Below are positions 60,693-64,000 of a stretch of DNA of 64,000 nucleotides, piece by piece. Within the stretch, counting starts at the first letter, position 1; the number at the start of each line of letters is the position of its first letter. Source of the DNA: Ardenticatenaceae bacterium (GTDB lineage Bacteria > Chloroflexota > Anaerolineae > Promineifilales > Promineifilaceae); assembly GCA_020634245.1 (NCBI GenBank), contig JACKCC010000011.1, forward strand, positions 186,001 to 250,000, read 5' to 3'. Position numbers and translations under genes: made by a program. A model generated the notes under the pieces. That model was not told the origin of the DNA. It ran no database searches and worked only from the letters and a program-made list of their open reading frames with translations.

Positions 60693-61847
60693 TCAATGGT
60701 CCTCAAGAAAAATCCAATTATGACCTTGCCAAGAGTGTTTTGGCTTACTCTGAGATTTGATTTTATGCGCCAGCTTTACTAACCGCTGACTATCGGCTTC
60801 AGTGATTACAGTCTTGGGTTCTGGCTTCTTCAGGACAGGAAGATTATCTATTCGTTTTTGACTTTTTCTTTGCAAGGCCAGGGCACGTACGGTCCGCCAT
60901 TGCATGGGCCAAGTTTGGTTACAAATGGCCATGCGTAAGGCGAGCATGGGATTCAGATTATTTTCCGCCCAGCGCATACCAGCCTGTTTCATCCGCCTTT
61001 GCATGACCACTTTATGGCCACTTTCGACAATCCCCGACCCAATGGGGATTCCCTCCTGGCGGAAATGAGGATAGTCAATCATGGCCTCTCTCTTTTCCAA
61101 GTAACGAATGGCTTGCTCAATGGTGCCTATTTCTGAGTGGTCTCGATGTTGCTGCTGTAAGAAATGCAGTTCAGATAAAGTGCGTTGGGGCGGCTTTGTC
61201 CCTAATTGTCGGGACATCCGGGCATACCATTGTTGAAAGCTTGGTGTTTCTGTCCCATAAATCGCCTTCCCGATGGTTGCCAGATAGGTTTGAGCATGAG
61301 CAAAGTCAATGACCCGAAGCGCTTGGGGGCAATGATAATCGACAAATGACTGAATCCAAACAGCACCATCATTAACGGCCACGACCCGCTTGGCATTCTC
61401 GCCCCCTCGTCGTTGCCATTCATAAAGCGCAGAGCGAGCAAAATCCTCCGCCGTTTCTGCTCGAGAAAAGTAACTGATGTCTCTCGTTTTGGTATTGACT
61501 TGCTTGTTTTTGGCATCCCATTGGCTCTCAAACTCGCCGAAAGCCACTGTTTTGACTTCACGCCATTCACCGTTGGTTAACTGCACCATCGCCCCATCAG
61601 CGCTCATCACTAGCTGGCTGGGCTTGGCTGTCGGTGACGGCGCTTCCTTCTCCAATCGGGCTACCTCTTTCTCGATAAGCTCATTGGCGATGTCTCCATT
61701 TCTCAGCGTTATCTGACGCACACTACTGCTGCTTATCTCAATCCCCCACAGCAAAGCCAATTCTTCTTGAGCTTCGCCAAAGGGTAACCGGCTGCCTAGC
61801 CGAGTGATGGCTTCCTGAACCTGGGGGGTGTAGCTCCCTGGCATCAA
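60693..61847 (-). CDS. ISKra4-type transposase, main part (ORF B)
   Basis: About 384 residues. It contains the DDE catalytic core: VMSADGAMVQL (first Asp), VVAVNDGAVWIQSF (second Asp), and IPIGSGIVESGHKVVMQRRMKQAGMRW (split; the Glu region), all typical of ISKra4. Upstream in the same frame FFPLDNELGLMPGSYTP continues to a TGA at 61878-61880, so the natural start is not a separate gene but a frameshift from ORF A. A TTG or ATG near 61847-61844 is the nominal start. Confidence 0.85.
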   Translation of the reverse strand: MMPGSYTPQVQEAITRLGSRLPFGEAQEELALLWGIEISSSSVRQITLRNGDIANELIEKEVARLEKEAPSPTAKPSQLVMSADGAMVQLTNGEWREVKTVAFGEFESQWDAKNKQVNTKTRDISYFSRAETAEDFARSALYEWQRRGGENAKRVVAVNDGAVWIQSFVDYHCPQALRVIDFAHAQTYLATIGKAIYGTETPSFQQWYARMSRQLGTKPPQRTLSELHFLQQQHRDHSEIGTIEQAIRYLEKREAMIDYPHFRQEGIPIGSGIVESGHKVVMQRRMKQAGMRWAENNLNPMLALRMAICNQTWPMQWRTVRALALQRKSQKRIDNLPVLKKPEPKTVITEADSQRLVKLAHKIKSQSKPKHSWQGHNWIFLEDH

Positions 61848-61854
61848 CCCTAAT

Positions 61855-62193
61855 TCATTGTCCAGGGGGAAAAAGTGTCATCCCACAGGTCAGACACCGC
61901 ATTTGTTGCCGCTCCAGAGTGATCGTTTTCCCCTCTTTCGTTTTCAATCGCCGTTTCTTCTTACCGTTCTTGACCATCTTGCTTTGGCAGTGGGGGCAGA
62001 GGAGTGTTTCCCACTCGGTGTCTTCTTCTTGCACCAAACTCTCTACCACTGCCTCTCTCAATTCGGCCAATTCTTTTTCTACGGCTTCTTCGATTTCTGT
62101 TAGTGTGGCTTTGGGATGAGCATCCCGCCATTGCCTGATTTGGCTTTCCATTTTTTCATACTTGTCTAAATCGGAGGATGTTTTCTTGTTCAT
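61855..62193 (-). CDS. ISKra4-type transposase, N-terminal part (ORF A)
   Basis: 112 residues from ATG 62193 (AGGGGGT upstream). A helical start is followed by a zinc ribbon, LLCPHCQSKMVKNGKK...MRCLTCGMTLFPPGQ. It ends at TGA 61855. The last codons overlap the T5C5 tract (61865-61874) where a shift by one base would join ORF B and give FFPLDNELGL. Whether this is a programmed shift or a mutation is open. Confidence 0.8.
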   Translation of the reverse strand: MNKKTSSDLDKYEKMESQIRQWRDAHPKATLTEIEEAVEKELAELREAVVESLVQEEDTEWETLLCPHCQSKMVKNGKKKRRLKTKEGKTITLERQQMRCLTCGMTLFPPGQ

Positions 62194-62328
62194 ACCCCCT
62201 ATTCTTCTTGATTCCTTTCCTATACACAACTTTTCATCGCACCCAACTGCGATCTGACACTAGACAGGAACGCGTTAAGCCTATAAAGTAGATGCAGTTC
62301 AATTGTTCACTTTCCAGAGAGGAAATAT

Positions 62329-64000
62329 ATGCCCGACAGTAAGATTACACCAACCACCAAATCTGAAATAAATCTGAATGATCCGCATTTATTCATCAAT
62401 CGGGAACTGAGTCATTTGGAATTCAATCGGCGTGTCCTCAATGAATGCTTGAACGAGGACCATCCATTGCTGGAGCGAGTCAAATTCCTGGCTATTTTTA
62501 GCAGTAACCTGGATGAATTTTTCATGGTACGTGTCTCAGGCTTAAAGCAGCAAATGATGTTGGGCATCACCAAGCGTCCTCCAGATGGATTAACCCCTCG
62601 TGAACAATTGGCAGCTATTCATGAAGTTGTTAGTGAGTTGCTGCAGCAGGCGATGGACTGCTGGCATAAGTCGCTCTATCCGCAATTGGTAGAGGCTGGT
62701 ATTCAAATTCTGAGTTACGAAGAATTCAAAAAACGGCATCAAAAGAAACTGAGTGATTATTTTGAACGGGAGATATTCCCGGTACTGACTCCGTTAGCCT
62801 TTGATCCAGGCCATCCATTTCCACACATTTCCAACTTAAGCCTGAATCTAGCAGTAGAAATCCTAGACCCGGATACGGAAGAAACGCACTTCGCCCGTGT
62901 AAAAGTACCCTCAACTTTGCCACGCCTTGTCCCCTTAAAACCTTTTGATCCCAGCGAGTTGGTACAGCCTTCGGTGCAAAAGTTTGTTTTGATGGAGCAG
63001 GTGATTGCAGCCAATCTGGACCGGCTATTCCCCGGTATGAAGATTGTCGCGGCTTACCCCTTCCGCGTGACGCGTAATAATGACATGGAAATTCAAGAGG
63101 AAGAAGCGGATGATTTGCTATTAACCATGGAGAAGAATTTACGAGACCGCCATTTTGGTTCGGTGGTCCGGCTGGGCATTGCCGAAGGTACATCTGAAAA
63201 CATCCGCAGTATTCTTATCAGCAATTTGCGCATTGATCCGAGCGACGTTTATCCAGTAAGAGGGCCGCTCTCGCTGAGCAGTTTAATGGAGTTACACGCT
63301 TTAGATCGGCCGGAATTGAAGGATGAGCAGTTTCAACCGAATCTTCCTGCGCCGCTGCAAGGGGAGGAGAATATTTTCCGCATTTTGAAACGGCAGGATA
63401 TTCTGCTGCATCATCCTTATGAGAGTTTTTTACCGGTTGTTGAGTTTGTGGAAACGGCCGCTAACGATCCCCAGGTATTGGCCATCAAACAAACACTCTA
63501 CCGGGTTGGCCCGAACCCACCTATTGTGAAAACCTTGATGAAAGCGCGGGAAAATGGGAAGCAAGTGACCGTTTTGGTGGAATTAAAGGCCAGGTTTGAC
63601 GAGGAGAGCAATATCGAATGGGCGCGGGCATTGGAAAATGCCGGGGTTCACGTCGTTTATGGCCTTATCGGCTTAAAAACGCATTGCAAAGTGTGCCTGG
63701 TGGTGCGCCGCGAATCTGATGGCATTCATCGTTACGTTCACGTGGCCACGGGCAATTACAACACCATCACAGCCCGCGTTTACACGGATTTGGGAATTAT
63801 GACCCAGGATGAAGCAATGGGGCAAGATGCTTCAGAGTTATTCAATTACTTGACTGGTTACTCCAAGCAATTTAATTACAATAAGTTTCTGGTCGCTCCG
63901 CTAAATTTGCGCACCCGGCTTTTGGCGCTCATTGAGCAGGAAACCGGGTATGGTGAAAACGGCCGTATGATCCTCAAAGCCAATGCGCTGGTAGACGATG
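62329..64000 (+). CDS. ppk1: polyphosphate kinase 1, partial (C-terminus beyond the window edge)
   Basis: 557 codons are present from ATG 62329 (GAGAGGAAA upstream). It makes polyphosphate from ATP. LFINRELSHLEFNRRVLNE, SNLDEFFMVRVSGLK (N-terminal domain), LHHPYESFLPVVEFV, and YGLIGLKTHCKVCLVVR with the His that is phosphorylated, then HVATGNYN. The reading frame is open to the last base. An ISKra4-like element sits 85 bases upstream and may have displaced its promoter. Confidence 0.95.
   Translation, partial: MPDSKITPTTKSEINLNDPHLFINRELSHLEFNRRVLNECLNEDHPLLERVKFLAIFSSNLDEFFMVRVSGLKQQMMLGITKRPPDGLTPREQLAAIHEVVSELLQQAMDCWHKSLYPQLVEAGIQILSYEEFKKRHQKKLSDYFEREIFPVLTPLAFDPGHPFPHISNLSLNLAVEILDPDTEETHFARVKVPSTLPRLVPLKPFDPSELVQPSVQKFVLMEQVIAANLDRLFPGMKIVAAYPFRVTRNNDMEIQEEEADDLLLTMEKNLRDRHFGSVVRLGIAEGTSENIRSILISNLRIDPSDVYPVRGPLSLSSLMELHALDRPELKDEQFQPNLPAPLQGEENIFRILKRQDILLHHPYESFLPVVEFVETAANDPQVLAIKQTLYRVGPNPPIVKTLMKARENGKQVTVLVELKARFDEESNIEWARALENAGVHVVYGLIGLKTHCKVCLVVRRESDGIHRYVHVATGNYNTITARVYTDLGIMTQDEAMGQDASELFNYLTGYSKQFNYNKFLVAPLNLRTRLLALIEQETGYGENGRMILKANALVDD

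Larger units (their letters stand above)
60667..62244 (-). mobile_element. ISKra4-like insertion sequence, 1578 bp, ends and target duplication intact
   Basis: The ends are inverted: GGGTGCGAT at 60667 and ATCGCACCC ending at 62244, with a second matching block TTGTGTATAG further in (about 25-bp imperfect terminal repeats). Perfect 9-base target duplications AACTGCGAT flank it at 60658-60666 and 62245-62253. Inside are two overlapping-frame ORFs on the minus strand, together making an ISKra4-type transposase. The perfect duplication implies a recent insertion, upstream of ppk1. Confidence 0.9.

Noticed and set aside
62726..63193. 155-residue minus-strand ORF
   Set aside because: Antisense to the strongly conserved ppk1 coding sequence.
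1..64000. CRISPR array or prophage
   Set aside because: No regularly spaced identical repeats with unique spacers and no phage structural genes; the tandem repeats seen are 7-9 bases without spacers.

Overview
The window is a moderately GC-rich, densely coded bacterial chromosome segment, most likely from a Chloroflexota bacterium of the Anaerolineae type. That assignment is inferred from gene style: Ser/Thr kinases with TPR or extracellular add-ons, lipoproteins with long Thr/Pro linkers, DUF2723 and DUF389 proteins, and a complete his operon. No rRNA or marker phylogeny is available here. There is no CRISPR array, prophage or replication origin. One tRNA (Lys, CTT) is present.

Layout. 1-1073: end of a TauE/SafE permease and a small membrane protein (minus). 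1450-3760: glmS behind a promoter and what looks like a glmS self-cleaving ribozyme. 3830-10132: PIG-L deacetylase, a candidate structured RNA with terminator, a FAD oxidoreductase, a LysM wall protein and a histidine-kinase-like protein lacking the phospho-accepting His. 10377-24855: S41 protease, HAD phosphatase, Ser/Thr kinase, beta-lactamase-like protein, uracil-DNA glycosylase, two sugar nucleotidyltransferases (one fused to a fucokinase-like domain), a J-domain protein and a peptide-binding lipoprotein. 25004-34820: GH13 amylase, rocD with its own promoter and a leader terminator, a TPR protein, an ABC-F ATPase, and a minus-strand group of helix-hairpin-helix, response-regulator and USP proteins.

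34913-42992 is a complete histidine operon (hisG-D-[GxxExxY]-C-B-H-[orf83]-A-F-I-E). It is preceded by a 19-residue leader peptide with six His codons and an intrinsic terminator, which is classical attenuation layout. 43098-57289 holds a CYTH protein, a kinase-TPR protein, a DUF2723 membrane protein, an M23 protease, an alpha/beta hydrolase, rdgB, the yceD-obgE-nadD run, a signal-peptidase-like gene and an MFS transporter. 57345-64000: tRNA-Lys, a USP-DUF389-SH3 protein, a glutamine amidotransferase, an intact-ended ISKra4-like insertion sequence with a 9-bp target duplication, and the start of ppk1.

The most unusual theme is repeats. (i) The octamer palindrome ACGGCCGT is hugely over-represented inside and outside genes. 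(ii) A PD-(D/E)XK 'GxxExxY' nuclease gene in the his operon is bounded by near-perfect 28-bp inverted repeats. Three gene-free copies of the same inverted repeat occur nearby, one of them sitting in frame inside hisC and adding 24 residues. This looks like a nuclease-bearing element with MITE-like derivatives. (iii) Degenerate heptanucleotide tandem repeats fill many spacers and have also expanded in frame inside hisF, hisH and the uracil-DNA glycosylase gene; a related inverted G/C-rich repeat lies inside the DUF2723 gene.
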